From Sphingobacteriales bacterium (GTDB taxonomy: Bacteria; Bacteroidota; Bacteroidia; Sphingobacteriales; Sphingobacteriaceae): a stretch of DNA of 64,000 bases. The stretch's first letter is position 1; each line of letters starts with the position of its first letter. The stretch covers positions 1 to 64,000 of the forward strand of contig JACXVB010000012.1 in the NCBI GenBank assembly GCA_014763615.1, given 5' to 3'. The position numbers were made by a program, and so were the translations under genes. The notes under the pieces were generated by a model. It did not search any database, was not told the DNA's origin, and saw nothing but the letters and a program-made list of their open reading frames with translations. Positions 1 to 8,751 of this stretch are shown one piece after another.

Positions 1-194
1 TTTTTGCCATTAGTACGACAAAATTAGCTTTTTTAATGCATAAACACTTGAATATCAATGCCTGTTTTTGTGAAAAAAATGTAGGCGGACAAGTCAGGAC
101 TCTGGGGGGTTGGAATTTATGCTTTAGCGGTGAAAGTGTTTAAGTGGGAATAGGTTTGATTTAAAAATTTGAGGATGAGATCATTTTAAAATAG
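1..194. other. gene-free left edge
   Basis: I see no convincing coding sequence here on either strand. The stretch is AT-rich and ends in a strong hairpin. It may be the 3' flank of a gene lying left of the window. Confidence 0.4.
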
Positions 195-226
195 AAAAGC
201 CTCTGCTAATTTACAGAGGCTTTTTT
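195..226. terminator. bidirectional intrinsic terminator
   Basis: A perfect 11-bp stem (AAAAGCCTCTG paired with CAGAGGCTTTT) with an 8-nt loop is followed by six T on the plus strand and four T on the minus strand. It can end the gnd transcript coming from the right, or a plus-strand gene left of the window. Confidence 0.8.
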
Positions 227-234
227 GTGTGCCC

Positions 235-256
235 TTCGACTCCGCTCAGGGAGACA
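235..256 (+). repeat. dispersed intergenic repeat (TTCGACTCCGCTCAG type)
   Basis: The first 15 bases, TTCGACTCCGCTCAG, recur exactly at 33771. Relatives occur at 28588 and, on the opposite strand, at 56914. All copies lie between genes. This type of element is common in intergenic DNA of Bacteroidota genomes. Confidence 0.7.
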
Positions 257-297
257 AAAATTATATAGCGGAAAGCCCGATGAGCGCCCAAATATTT

Positions 298-1752
298 CTA
301 AACATCATAAGTGGTAGAAGAAGTACTTCCGCCACGGCCTGTCCAATTGGTGTGAAAAAAATCACCTCTTGGTTTATCTACTCTTTCATAAGTATGCGCA
401 CCAAAATAATCGCGTTGTGCTTGTAATAAATTAGCCGGCAAACGCTCTGTGCGGTAACCATCAAAATAGGTTAAACCTGCACTCAAACAAGGAACAGGAA
501 TGCCGTTAGTTACGGCAGTAGCAATCACATTTCTCCAACCTGCTTGTGCTTTCTGAATTTTTTCGGCGAAGAATGGGTCTAACAATAGATTGGCCAAATC
601 TGGGTTTTTATCAAAAGCTTCTTTGATATTTCCTAAGAAACGAGAGCGAATGATACAGCCGCCACGCCACATTAAAGCGATGCTTCCATAATTCAAATTC
701 CAACCATATTCTGCTGCTGCAGCTCGCATCATTTGATAACCTTGAGCATAAGAAATCACTTTGGCAGCGTATAATGCATCTCTTAAATCGTTAATGAAAG
801 CTTTCTTATCTCCTGCAAAAGAGATTTTTGGTCCGCTTAATATTTTAGAGGCTTTTACTCTTTCATTTTTCAATGCTGATAAACATCTGGAGAAAACAGA
901 TTCAGTGATTAAAGTCAATGGAATACCCAATTCTAAAGCTACTGTTCCGGTCCATTTACCCGTTCCTTTTTGTCCGGCAGTATCTAAAATTTTATCCACC
1001 ATTGGTATGCCATCTTCATCTTTAAAAGCCAGAATATCTTGGGTGATTTCTATTAAATAGCTATCCAACTCGCCCTCATTCCATTCTTTAAAAACTTCAT
1101 GCATTTCATCCGCACTCATGCCCAAAACATCTTTCATGATTTGATACACTTCATTGATGAGTTGCATGTCGCCATATTCGATACCGTTGTGTACCATTTT
1201 CACAAAATGACCGGCACCGTTTTCGCCCACCCAATCACAACATGGAACACCACCATCTACTTTTGCAGCAATTCCTTGAAATATGGGTTTTACAGCAGGC
1301 CAAGCTGCTTTTGAACCTCCTGGCATGATAGACGGGCCTAACAAAGCGCCTTCTTCACCACCAGAAACCCCTGTTCCGATAAAATATAACCCTTTACTTT
1401 CTACATATTTTGTCCGACGATCGGTATCGGGGAAATGAGAGTTTCCACCATCAATAATGATATCTCCTTGGTCTAAATGTGGAATCAAAAGCTCAATAAA
1501 ATCATCTACTGGCTGCCCAGCCTTTACCATCAACATCACTTTGCGAGGGCTTTTTAAAGAACTAACAAAATCTTCTAATGACATTGCGCCATAAATATTT
1601 TTTCCTTTTGCTCGGCCCTTCACAAAATTTTCCACCTTATCTACCGTACGGTTATAAGCACTTACATGAAATCCTTTGCTTTCCATGTTCAGGATTAAAT
1701 TTTCGCCCATTACGGCGATACCAATGACCCCGATATCGGATACTTGTTTCAT
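298..1752 (-). CDS. gnd: 6-phosphogluconate dehydrogenase (decarboxylating)
   Basis: Oxidises 6-phosphogluconate to ribulose 5-phosphate and CO2 with NADP+ in the cytosolic oxidative pentose phosphate pathway. The 484 residues match the usual long-form family length. The N-terminal dinucleotide fold carries GIAVMGENL (residues 11-19). The catalytic pair is recognisable as K185 in GHFVKMVHNG and E192 in the following IEYGDMQ. The C-terminal tail keeps the substrate-binding FHTNWTGRGG stretch. It appears to be transcribed alone: a strong hairpin lies downstream and a -7 type promoter element about 40 bases upstream. The neighbouring MutS-like gene ends 83 bases upstream on the same strand. Confidence 0.96.
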   Translation of the reverse strand: MKQVSDIGVIGIAVMGENLILNMESKGFHVSAYNRTVDKVENFVKGRAKGKNIYGAMSLEDFVSSLKSPRKVMLMVKAGQPVDDFIELLIPHLDQGDIIIDGGNSHFPDTDRRTKYVESKGLYFIGTGVSGGEEGALLGPSIMPGGSKAAWPAVKPIFQGIAAKVDGGVPCCDWVGENGAGHFVKMVHNGIEYGDMQLINEVYQIMKDVLGMSADEMHEVFKEWNEGELDSYLIEITQDILAFKDEDGIPMVDKILDTAGQKGTGKWTGTVALELGIPLTLITESVFSRCLSALKNERVKASKILSGPKISFAGDKKAFINDLRDALYAAKVISYAQGYQMMRAAAAEYGWNLNYGSIALMWRGGCIIRSRFLGNIKEAFDKNPDLANLLLDPFFAEKIQKAQAGWRNVIATAVTNGIPVPCLSAGLTYFDGYRTERLPANLLQAQRDYFGAHTYERVDKPRGDFFHTNWTGRGGSTSSTTYDV

Positions 1753-1791
1753 AAATTATTTGATTTATTGATTTTTAGTTTGATTGAAGTT

Positions 1792-1799
1792 CAAATTTA
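1792..1799 (-). promoter_or_regulatory. putative -7 promoter element of gnd
   Basis: TAAATTTG on the minus strand fits the Bacteroidota -7 consensus TAnnTTTG and lies 40 bases before the gnd ATG. I see no good -33 TTG at the expected distance. Confidence 0.45.
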
Positions 1800-1835
1800 T
1801 AGCCTTTTATTTAAAATGGGATATAAAATGGCATA

Positions 1836-3644
1836 TTAATTATCAGTATCAATTCCGATAGCTTTGAGCAAAATAGAGGCGTTGAAGGTTTTACACTCGC
1901 CATCTTTGATTTTATAATCAAAAAACATTTCTCCATTTTCTATTTGGATATCGAAATGGAAATTACGAAGCTGTTGCGGAAATTCCTTTTCCAATTCGGC
2001 GATTTGCAAATCATGTGTAGCCACTAGTCCACTAGTTTTTTGATGAATGAGTTTCTGAATAAAAACTTTTGAACCCAAATATTTATCTCTACTGTTAGTT
2101 CCCCTCAGCATTTCATCTATCAAAACTAAACTTTGAGCATCTTGGGCAGATTGATCTAAAATCATTTTTAAACGATCAATTTCTGCTTTAAAAGTAGAGG
2201 TTTGGTCAGCCAAAGAATCTTTTATCCTCATATAAGTTAATAGGTGAAAAATAGAGGTTTCAAATTGCGAAGCGCAAACTTTTGCACCACTATAGGCCAA
2301 AACTAAATTTATCCCTAAAGTTCTCAAGAAAGTAGATTTACCAGCCATATTAGAACCCGTAATGACATCTACCGTAATTTGCGGTGCAAATGAAAATGAA
2401 TTGTTAATTCTTTGATTTTCTTGAATAAGCGGATGACCTAAATTTTCAGTTTTCAAAGCAAATTCTTGGCTAAATTTTGGATAACACCAATCTGGATAAT
2501 GGTGATCTAAAATAGCTAAACTCATGAATGCCTCAAACTGTGAAACCAGTTTAAAACCTTCTAAAAAATGATTTCCGTTTACTTTTTCCCAATGTGCAAA
2601 TTTTTTGATACACCTTAAATCCCATTGTAAAAACAGATTTAAAACCACAGAAACCATCATATTTAAACGAGCATCTAATTGCTGAAGGATTTTTGACAAA
2701 GCATGAATTTGCGAACTCATAGGCTGCTCGCCTTTTATAGACAAGGTTAATCTTTTGAGTAAATCAGATTGCCATTCTTGTTGGTCTATCCATTCCAAAT
2801 TATCAGCATAGTTTGATAGCAATTCTGTACTCCTGCTCAATTCAATATGGATTTTATCGATATTCTTTTTAAAAAACATCGAACCTACACCTGTTAAAAT
2901 CAAACTTAAAGCGAGTAATTTCCAGAATATCCCTCCTATTAAAGCAGCAACAAGTAATAAGGAAAAATTTAATATCGGCGTAAGCCAAATCAAAATATTG
3001 ACAAGAGGATGCTTCAAAAAATGGAGATGTTCTTGAGTTCCCTCAAAAAAAGCATTCAACTTTTCTATTTGATGAACGGGTAAAGCAAACAATCTTGTTC
3101 TAAAATCAATACTTTTTTCTTGCTGATGGCTCAGCTCCTTTACGGCTGCTTGCCTTTCTTCAATTTCTTTGATGGAGGAGGATTTCTTTAACCATGAAGC
3201 CAAAATATCATTTCCTTTTGCGGTTGCACATCTATTGATGAGGGAAAAAAGAGAATACGGACCAAAAATATCGAGATCATCTGTGTAGGGATGTTTGGCA
3301 TCGCAGGAAGCCAAACCATCCGAATAAATATTACTAAAATCAGTAAGATTAAGCACCTCATTCTCTAACAGCTTGATTTTTAAATTTTTAAAATCCAGAA
3401 GATTTTTTTGCTTAACCTGAATTTTAACCAAATACAAAAAAGCAATCATTGCCAAGACAGAAATAGGAATTACTGCGCTAAAACCAACATCAAAAAAGAG
3501 ATAAATAAAAAAAATGGTGAGTGCAAAAACAGCTAACCTTAGAAAAGAATATTGATCAACTTTCTTCTTTAAATCTAGCGTTTCGGCTTTTAAAATTTGT
3601 ATTTGTTGCTGATAATCTTCCTTAATTTTTTGGCTTATTTTCAT
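1836..3644 (-). CDS. membrane-anchored MutS-type ATPase (MutS domain V protein)
   Basis: A 602-residue protein related to DNA mismatch repair MutS only in its C-terminal part. It has the clamp/lever-like helices and the ABC-type ATPase, with Walker A TGSNMAGKST (about residues 429-438) and Walker B SLVLIDEMLRGTNS (about 500-513). A MutS-like ATHD follows. The MutS mismatch-recognition domain I (Phe-X-Glu) is absent. Instead there are hydrophobic segments near residues 35-75 and 215-250, predicting an inner-membrane anchor. I chose the ATG at 3644. A TTG five codons upstream lies in the T-run of the preceding terminator and is a poor start. It is often named MutS in annotations, but a role in mismatch repair cannot be assumed. 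Confidence 0.85.
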   Translation of the reverse strand: MKISQKIKEDYQQQIQILKAETLDLKKKVDQYSFLRLAVFALTIFFIYLFFDVGFSAVIPISVLAMIAFLYLVKIQVKQKNLLDFKNLKIKLLENEVLNLTDFSNIYSDGLASCDAKHPYTDDLDIFGPYSLFSLINRCATAKGNDILASWLKKSSSIKEIEERQAAVKELSHQQEKSIDFRTRLFALPVHQIEKLNAFFEGTQEHLHFLKHPLVNILIWLTPILNFSLLLVAALIGGIFWKLLALSLILTGVGSMFFKKNIDKIHIELSRSTELLSNYADNLEWIDQQEWQSDLLKRLTLSIKGEQPMSSQIHALSKILQQLDARLNMMVSVVLNLFLQWDLRCIKKFAHWEKVNGNHFLEGFKLVSQFEAFMSLAILDHHYPDWCYPKFSQEFALKTENLGHPLIQENQRINNSFSFAPQITVDVITGSNMAGKSTFLRTLGINLVLAYSGAKVCASQFETSIFHLLTYMRIKDSLADQTSTFKAEIDRLKMILDQSAQDAQSLVLIDEMLRGTNSRDKYLGSKVFIQKLIHQKTSGLVATHDLQIAELEKEFPQQLRNFHFDIQIENGEMFFDYKIKDGECKTFNASILLKAIGIDTDN

Positions 3645-3654
3645 ATTTGCAATT

Positions 3655-3690
3655 AACAAAAAAGCCCGTTGTTAAATACTAACGGGCTTT
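3655..3690 (-). terminator. intrinsic terminator after the OmpA lipoprotein gene
   Basis: A perfect 10-bp stem (AAAGCCCGTT paired with AACGGGCTTT) with a 10-nt loop. Read on the minus strand it is followed by six T. It separates the OmpA gene from the MutS-like gene only 11 bases downstream. Confidence 0.85.
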
Positions 3691-3709
3691 AAAATCTGAT
3701 TCAAAAAAA

Positions 3710-4312
3710 TTAGTTTAAAGGCGTAATTTCTACCCTTCTATTTAAAATTCTTCCGGCTTCGGTAGTGTTGTCTGCAATTGGTCTGCTTTCGCCAAAACCT
3801 TTTACAGTTAAACGAGCAGCATCAATTCCGCTATTTACTAAATAAGCTTTTACAGAATTTGCTCTATCAACAGATAGCATCATGTTTCTTTTCTCTGTTC
3901 CTTCCGCAGAGGCGTTACCGTCTAATTCATATTTCCAAGTTGGATATTTTCTCATCTCGGCCGCAACTTTTTCAAGCACATCGTAGGATTCTGTTTTAAG
4001 AACAGATGAATTAAACTCGAACTGAATGTTTTTAAACTTCATCGGTTTTGGAGCTTCCTCAGGGCAGCCGTTGTTTGCTACAGTTCCTTTTACATCAGGA
4101 CATTTATCCTGATCATCAGGCACACCATCATTATCTGTGTCTTTCACAACAGGTTTTGCTGGCTCTGGAGCCTTTTCTACTGGTGCTGGAGGAGGTGCAA
4201 CCACTTCTGGTTGAGTGGCAAGTTTTTTTGATTTGCAACTCGTCATTAAAAAGGTGCTAACCGCTAGGATAGCTAGCATCGTGGAGATTTTACTTCTAAA
4301 TGTACTCATCAT
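3710..4312 (-). CDS. OmpA-family peptidoglycan-associated lipoprotein
   Basis: A 200-residue outer-membrane lipoprotein. It has a signal peptide with lipobox FLMTSC (lipidated Cys26), a Pro/Glu/Lys-rich spacer (residues 35-57), one TSP type-3 calcium-binding-like repeat DTDNDGVPDDQDKCPD (58-73), and a C-terminal OmpA/Pal peptidoglycan-binding domain (about 92-200). The domain contains the conserved NRRVEI near its end. Cys71 and Cys83 could form a disulfide. The protein probably tethers the outer membrane to the cell wall. A second ATG follows the first immediately, so the start may be one codon later. TAAGTTTG at 4412-4419 (minus strand) is a possible distant -7 element. A terminator follows directly. 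Confidence 0.92.
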   Translation of the reverse strand: MMSTFRSKISTMLAILAVSTFLMTSCKSKKLATQPEVVAPPPAPVEKAPEPAKPVVKDTDNDGVPDDQDKCPDVKGTVANNGCPEEAPKPMKFKNIQFEFNSSVLKTESYDVLEKVAAEMRKYPTWKYELDGNASAEGTEKRNMMLSVDRANSVKAYLVNSGIDAARLTVKGFGESRPIADNTTEAGRILNRRVEITPLN

Positions 4313-4513
4313 ATCATTTTTAACAATTAAAGCCTGAAATTAATAGCTTCTTATTAAAAAACCATAAAAGATTAAATAATTTATTTTATTTAGAGAATCT
4401 TCATATTTTAGCAAACTTACCGGAATTACGATTTTACAGTTTAAAAGCTAAGAATATTTGATTATATTTAATTTTGTTTAAAATAGTGTTTAGGAAGGAA
4501 TTGATTAGGAAGC

Positions 4514-4891
4514 ATGCATAAAATTTTAATCATAGACGATGAGATTGGCATTTGCTTGATTATGTCTAAATTTTTAACCAAAAACGGATATAAAACCACC
4601 ATTGCAGAAAGTGGAGAAGCAGCATTCTCTATTTTAGAAAATGAAACTTTTGATTTAGTGTTGAGTGACTTCAGATTAGAAGACACCAACGGAAGAGAAA
4701 TTTTAAAAAAGATAAAAAAAGAATATCCTAAAACATTAGTAATTATTGTGAGTGGATTTGGAGATCCTAATTTGGCTGCAGAGTTGATTAATTTAGGTGC
4801 TTATGATTTCATCAATAAACCTATTTACCCAAATGTAATTTTAGAAACAGTTAAAAATGCTTTGGATGATCGTCAAAAATCTTTAGCATAA
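4514..4891 (+). CDS. stand-alone response regulator receiver protein (CheY-like)
   Basis: A 125-residue single receiver domain with no output domain. The acidic pair D8-D9, phosphoacceptor D52 (in LVLSDFRLED), S80 and K102 (in FINKPI) are all present, so it should be phosphorylatable. With no DNA-binding or enzymatic domain attached, it presumably works by protein contact in a phosphorelay or with a remote kinase. No histidine kinase lies nearby. It precedes rlmH by 59 bases on the same strand. Confidence 0.9.
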   Translation: MHKILIIDDEIGICLIMSKFLTKNGYKTTIAESGEAAFSILENETFDLVLSDFRLEDTNGREILKKIKKEYPKTLVIIVSGFGDPNLAAELINLGAYDFINKPIYPNVILETVKNALDDRQKSLA

Positions 4892-4950
4892 CCTAATTTC
4901 ACTATCCCTCTTCCTATCTTTTTTCTTAAATTTAATCAAATTAAAATGTG

Positions 4951-5424
4951 ATGAAAATTACGCTTTTAGCCATAGGAAAAACTGATGATCAATATTTAAT
5001 TGATGGTTTTGAAAAGTATTTAAAGCGTCTGAAACACTATATTAAATTTGAAACCATCATTATTCCTGATCTTAAAAAAAACAAAAACCTGAGCCAAAAT
5101 GAGCAAAAAATAAAAGAGGCTGAGCTTATTCTGAAAAATATTAGCTCGACAGATGAAGTGGCTATTTTGGATGAAAAAGGAAGAGAATTTAGCTCCTTAC
5201 ATTTTGCAGATTTCATCAATAAAAGAATGATCGGAAGCGTACAAAACCTAGTTTTCATTATCGGAGGCCCTTATGGCTTTGATCAAAGTATTTATCAAAG
5301 AGCTAATTTTAAAATATCCTTATCTAAACTAACGTTCTCTCATCAAATGATTCGTTTATTCTTTGTGGAACAGCTTTATCGAGCATTCACCATTTTAAAA
5401 GGAGAACCTTATCATCACGAATAA
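4951..5424 (+). CDS. rlmH: 23S rRNA (pseudouridine-1915 N3) methyltransferase
   Basis: A small SPOUT-class methyltransferase that methylates the N3 of pseudouridine 1915 in helix 69 of 23S rRNA. Its 157 residues match the family (about 155). Recognisable parts are the N-terminal KITLLAIGK, the SAM-binding knot VFIIGGPYGF near residues 106-115, and the conserved C-terminus ending GEPYHHE. A GTG codon sits directly before the ATG at 4951; I chose the ATG because it aligns with the family N-terminus. Confidence 0.95.
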   Translation: MKITLLAIGKTDDQYLIDGFEKYLKRLKHYIKFETIIIPDLKKNKNLSQNEQKIKEAELILKNISSTDEVAILDEKGREFSSLHFADFINKRMIGSVQNLVFIIGGPYGFDQSIYQRANFKISLSKLTFSHQMIRLFFVEQLYRAFTILKGEPYHHE

Positions 5425-5436
5425 ATTTATGATTGT

Positions 5437-7473
5437 TTGAGAAGGAATCTTTACTTTACACTTTTACTTAGTTTTTTCAGCTTCATAAAAGTCTGGGCAC
5501 AAAACCCTCCTGTTAACGATAATTGTAATACAGCCACCACATTAAAAGTAGTCACTGGTTATTGCTCAGACCCTGCAGCATTCACTAACCAAAATGCAAC
5601 GCCCAGTGGTTTATCTAAAGCAAGCGAATGGCCTTCTGAAGGGAACGATGTTTGGTTCAAATTTACGGCAGTAGCTTATGATATCAATATTGACGTTAAA
5701 ACAGGTAGTGGTTTGGGTACTTTAAATAATCCTTTGGTAGCCATATATAGTGGTAATTGCTCTTCATATAACCAAGAAATAGGCAAGTATTATTCCAGCA
5801 ATAACCAAGGTTCTTATTACAAAGGTGGTTTGGTAGTTGGGGTCACTTATTACATCAGAATAAGTGGTGGAAATAATAGCACTGGCACTTTCTCCATGTG
5901 CGTGGATAATTATTTTCCACCTATTCAGCCAGGTCAAGATTTTGTGAATGCTTCCCTTTTATGTAGCAAAAACTCTTTTACTCAAAATAAAATAACGGGA
6001 GCTGGGTTGAATAATAACGAAGCTCAAGGAACTTGTTTAGATGTGAGCGGTCCGAGTGAATCCAACAGCACTTGGTATAAATGGATTGCGGCAAATAATG
6101 GAAAATTAACTTTTAGCATCACTCCAACTACTACCAGTGATGATATTGATTGGGTACTTTATGATTTAGGCCCCTCAAACAATCCACAAACACCTAATGC
6201 AAGTAATGCGATAAGGTGTGCCGCTGGTAGCGGAGTTACCTGCAGCCCAAGCTATTATATCACAGGAATAAATCTTACCTCAACTGATTTGAATGAGCAA
6301 AGTGGCTGCATTACAGGCCAAGATGGTTTTGTAAAATATGTAGATGCTATTCAAGGTCATTTATATGCGTTATTGATTAATAATTTTTCTAGTGCAGAAG
6401 ATGGATTTAGGTTAGATTTTAGCAATAGTACGGTAGATTTCGCCGGTCCAGCACCTACTTTTCAGGTTCAAAACACTTATTGCGATAACAATTTTACCAC
6501 TACCTATGTGCCCGATGAAAACAGACTTGGTTATACTTTTAATTGGGATTTTGGTGATGGTGCCGTAAATAGAACAAGCACTACTGCCGGACCGGTGACT
6601 GTAAACTATACTGCTCCAGGAGAAAGAACCGTCACTTTGAAAGTTACAAGTCCTTTAGGATGCAGCAGTTATCGATCTTTTTTCTTTAAAGATTTAGGCC
6701 CATTACCTACATCTGGCCTTCAAACTATACCTAAAACCTATTGTGTGGGCGATACATTAGTATTAACTCCATCCAATAAACCAGATGGTGCTGATGCTGT
6801 ATGGACACTCCCAAACGGAACAGAAATAGTGAGCGACCAATTGATGGTGCCTTTAACCAGTGATACATTATCGGGACTTTACAATATGAAATATAGAGCC
6901 GAACCCTGTGAAGGAAAAAGCAACGGAATATTTATTACCGTGTTAAAAAGGCCAATCGCAAAGTTTGATATTTCTCCAAAGATTGATCAACTATACAGTG
7001 CGCCTATCACCTTTAATTTTTCTAATTCAAGTGCTAATTCAACAGGCTTTTATTGGAATTTTGGCGACGAAACAAGCAGCAATCAAACCAATCCAACACA
7101 TACTTATGTAAATTCAGGAAGATATGAGATTAGTTTAGTAGCCTATAACCAGCAATGCGCTGATACCTTAAAACTACCTATTGTTAAGATTTTACAAGAA
7201 GGAGATTTAATTGTTCCTAATGCTTTTACGCCCAACGGTGATGGAACGAACGATCAGTTCAATGTGTTAATTTCAAATTTAAAAACATACCATATCGATA
7301 TTTTTAATAGATATGGTTCTCTTATATTTTCATCAAATAGTATTGTAGATAGTTGGGATGGAACCTATAAGGGAAAACCTATGCCTGTTGGCGTTTATTA
7401 TTTTTTGATAGAAGCAGAAGATTTAAAGGGCAATAAAATTTATAAAAAAGATAGCGTAACTTTAATCAGATAA
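5437..7473 (+). CDS. secreted PKD-domain protein with T9SS type B (CHU_C) sorting domain
   Basis: A 678-residue exported protein. A signal peptide (about residues 1-21, ending VWAQ) is followed by beta-rich repeats. Two PKD-like domains follow, marked by FNWDFGDG (about 370) and FYWNFGDETSSNQTNPTHTY (about 540). The C-terminal gliding-motility-associated domain starts at IVPNAFTPNGDGTND (about residue 588). That domain is the established type IX secretion signal in Bacteroidota, so the protein should be surface-exposed or released; an adhesive role is an inference. The start is TTG at 5437: the only nearby ATG (5429) is out of frame and stops after three codons. It ends one base before a small membrane-protein gene. 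Confidence 0.88.
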   Translation: MRRNLYFTLLLSFFSFIKVWAQNPPVNDNCNTATTLKVVTGYCSDPAAFTNQNATPSGLSKASEWPSEGNDVWFKFTAVAYDINIDVKTGSGLGTLNNPLVAIYSGNCSSYNQEIGKYYSSNNQGSYYKGGLVVGVTYYIRISGGNNSTGTFSMCVDNYFPPIQPGQDFVNASLLCSKNSFTQNKITGAGLNNNEAQGTCLDVSGPSESNSTWYKWIAANNGKLTFSITPTTTSDDIDWVLYDLGPSNNPQTPNASNAIRCAAGSGVTCSPSYYITGINLTSTDLNEQSGCITGQDGFVKYVDAIQGHLYALLINNFSSAEDGFRLDFSNSTVDFAGPAPTFQVQNTYCDNNFTTTYVPDENRLGYTFNWDFGDGAVNRTSTTAGPVTVNYTAPGERTVTLKVTSPLGCSSYRSFFFKDLGPLPTSGLQTIPKTYCVGDTLVLTPSNKPDGADAVWTLPNGTEIVSDQLMVPLTSDTLSGLYNMKYRAEPCEGKSNGIFITVLKRPIAKFDISPKIDQLYSAPITFNFSNSSANSTGFYWNFGDETSSNQTNPTHTYVNSGRYEISLVAYNQQCADTLKLPIVKILQEGDLIVPNAFTPNGDGTNDQFNVLISNLKTYHIDIFNRYGSLIFSSNSIVDSWDGTYKGKPMPVGVYYFLIEAEDLKGNKIYKKDSVTLIR

Positions 7474-7474
7474 C

Positions 7475-7600
7475 ATGTTTGGCAAGAAAAGAAATTATCG
7501 CTTTAAGGGAGGAAATCCTCAAAAAGAAACAAGACTTTTCTGGATTATTATTATTCTAGTTAGCTTATTCTTTATGCTGATAGAATATCTCAGATCATAA
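7475..7600 (+). CDS. 41-residue single-pass membrane protein
   Basis: A short open frame starting at an ATG one base after the stop of the T9SS protein gene, and ending exactly where a strong terminator begins. It encodes a basic N-terminus (MFGKKRNYRFKGGN), then one hydrophobic segment (LFWIIIILVSLFFMLIEYL) and a short tail RS. The positive-inside rule predicts a cytoplasmic N-terminus. The tight coupling, the clean stop at the terminator and the amphipathic layout argue for a real gene. I do not recognise a family. Confidence 0.6.
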   Translation: MFGKKRNYRFKGGNPQKETRLFWIIIILVSLFFMLIEYLRS

Positions 7601-7628
7601 AAAAGGCGATGAAAATATCGCCTTTTTT
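7599..7628. terminator. intrinsic terminator after the small membrane-protein gene
   Basis: The stem AAAAAGGCGAT paired with ATCGCCTTTTT is 11 bp with a 6-nt loop and ends in a T-run. It is nearly symmetrical, so it can also serve the convergent DUF5606 gene. Confidence 0.85.
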
Positions 7629-7650
7629 ATGCAATTTCATATTCCTCTCA

Positions 7651-8181
7651 TTAAGGATTCTTTTTCCCTCCAGCTTTTTTAACAGCAGCAGTTTTGGTAC
7701 TACTTGCTTTATCGCTTTTAGCAGTCGGAGCTTTTGGTTTTGTTGCTTTCGGTTTTTCTTTCATTTCTGATTTAGCCTCTTCTAACTTTTCTTCCTTTTC
7801 CGCTTCAGAAAATAAAGGCAAATCTTTCAAAATATGAAACCAGTTCACTATTTTTTTGATATCAGAGGAGTAAACTCTGGCTTCATCATGGTCTGGCGCA
7901 ACCTCAAAAAAGAAAGCTCTCAACACTTTACCATCAGCTTTAGCCTCAGGTACTTTGGTAGCTGCTTTCATTTTCTCAAAGATATCTTTCAACTTCAAAT
8001 CTTCATCTTCACCATAAACTGTAATATCTTCTAATGAAGCTAATTTAGCCGTAGCCATGTTCACAATGGTTTTAGACTTTTGCTCGTCTAAACTCTCCAA
8101 AATAAATCCCGATTTATTCTGACCGATTAATTTATACAATCCCGGTTTACCGGTAACAGCTACTAAGCCTTCTAAATTCAT
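7651..8181 (-). CDS. DUF5606 family protein
   Basis: A 176-residue cytosolic protein. The first 130 or so residues match what I know of the Bacteroidota-specific DUF5606 family, with the N-terminal motif GLVAVTGKPGLYKLIGQNKS followed by GFILESLD. From about residue 130 a Lys/Ala/Thr-rich low-complexity tail (KPKATKPKAPTAKSD and further) resembles nucleic-acid-binding tails; that reading is inference. Function is unknown. It lies 23 bases after the cyclophilin gene and is probably co-transcribed with it. Confidence 0.8.
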   Translation of the reverse strand: MNLEGLVAVTGKPGLYKLIGQNKSGFILESLDEQKSKTIVNMATAKLASLEDITVYGEDEDLKLKDIFEKMKAATKVPEAKADGKVLRAFFFEVAPDHDEARVYSSDIKKIVNWFHILKDLPLFSEAEKEEKLEEAKSEMKEKPKATKPKAPTAKSDKASSTKTAAVKKAGGKKNP

Positions 8182-8204
8182 AACTTATTTAATTTAAGGA
8201 GCGA

Positions 8205-8666
8205 TTAATCCTCAATAACTTCTATGGTTAAAATTTTATCTCCTTGTCTAATATCATCTACCACATCTACATTTTCAACTACTTTACCAAAACAAGTGTG
8301 ATTACGGTCTAAATGTGCAGTATTATTTCTACTGTGGCAAATAAAAAATTGAGAACCTCCGGTATTTCTTCCGGCATGTGCCATAGACAAAACGCCTCTA
8401 TCATGGTATTGAAACTCTCCGTCTAACTCACAATCTATATGATAACCCGGACCACCAGACCCTGCTTTGTAAGCTGTTGCTGGATCTTTTGAAAAAGGAC
8501 ATCCGCCTTGAATCACAAAATCTGGAATAACACGATGAAAAGTTACGCCATCATAAAAACCTTCTTTCGCTAATTTTTTAAAATTGGCTACTGCTTTTGG
8601 CGCATCATTATCATAAAACTCAACGGTCATGTCGCCTTTTACAGTCTTAATTATTGCTTTACTCAT
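8205..8666 (-). CDS. ppiB: peptidyl-prolyl cis-trans isomerase, cyclophilin type
   Basis: A 153-residue single-domain cyclophilin without signal peptide, so a cytosolic proline isomerase. The active-site stretch FHRVIPDFVIQGG (about residues 43-55), MAHAGRNTGGSQFFI (about 95-109) and the C-terminal CFGKVVE are all recognisable; the catalytic Arg is in the first motif. It is first in a two-gene unit with the DUF5606 gene. Confidence 0.94.
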   Translation of the reverse strand: MSKAIIKTVKGDMTVEFYDNDAPKAVANFKKLAKEGFYDGVTFHRVIPDFVIQGGCPFSKDPATAYKAGSGGPGYHIDCELDGEFQYHDRGVLSMAHAGRNTGGSQFFICHSRNNTAHLDRNHTCFGKVVENVDVVDDIRQGDKILTIEVIED

Positions 8667-8688
8667 TGCTTTATTCTTTTTAGAGTGG

Positions 8689-8696
8689 CAAAATTA
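8689..8696 (-). promoter_or_regulatory. putative -7 promoter element of ppiB
   Basis: TAATTTTG on the minus strand (TAnnTTTG consensus) lies 23 bases before the ppiB ATG. A TTTA about 20 bases further upstream is only a weak -33 match. Confidence 0.45.
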
Positions 8697-8751
8697 ATAA
8701 AATTTTCAGCCTACGTAAACGTTTTAAAGCTTTATCCTTATTTTTAGAAAA

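Noticed and set aside
229-426. 65-codon plus-strand open frame at the left edge
   Set aside because: Starts in a dispersed repeat and runs antisense through the conserved C-terminus of gnd.
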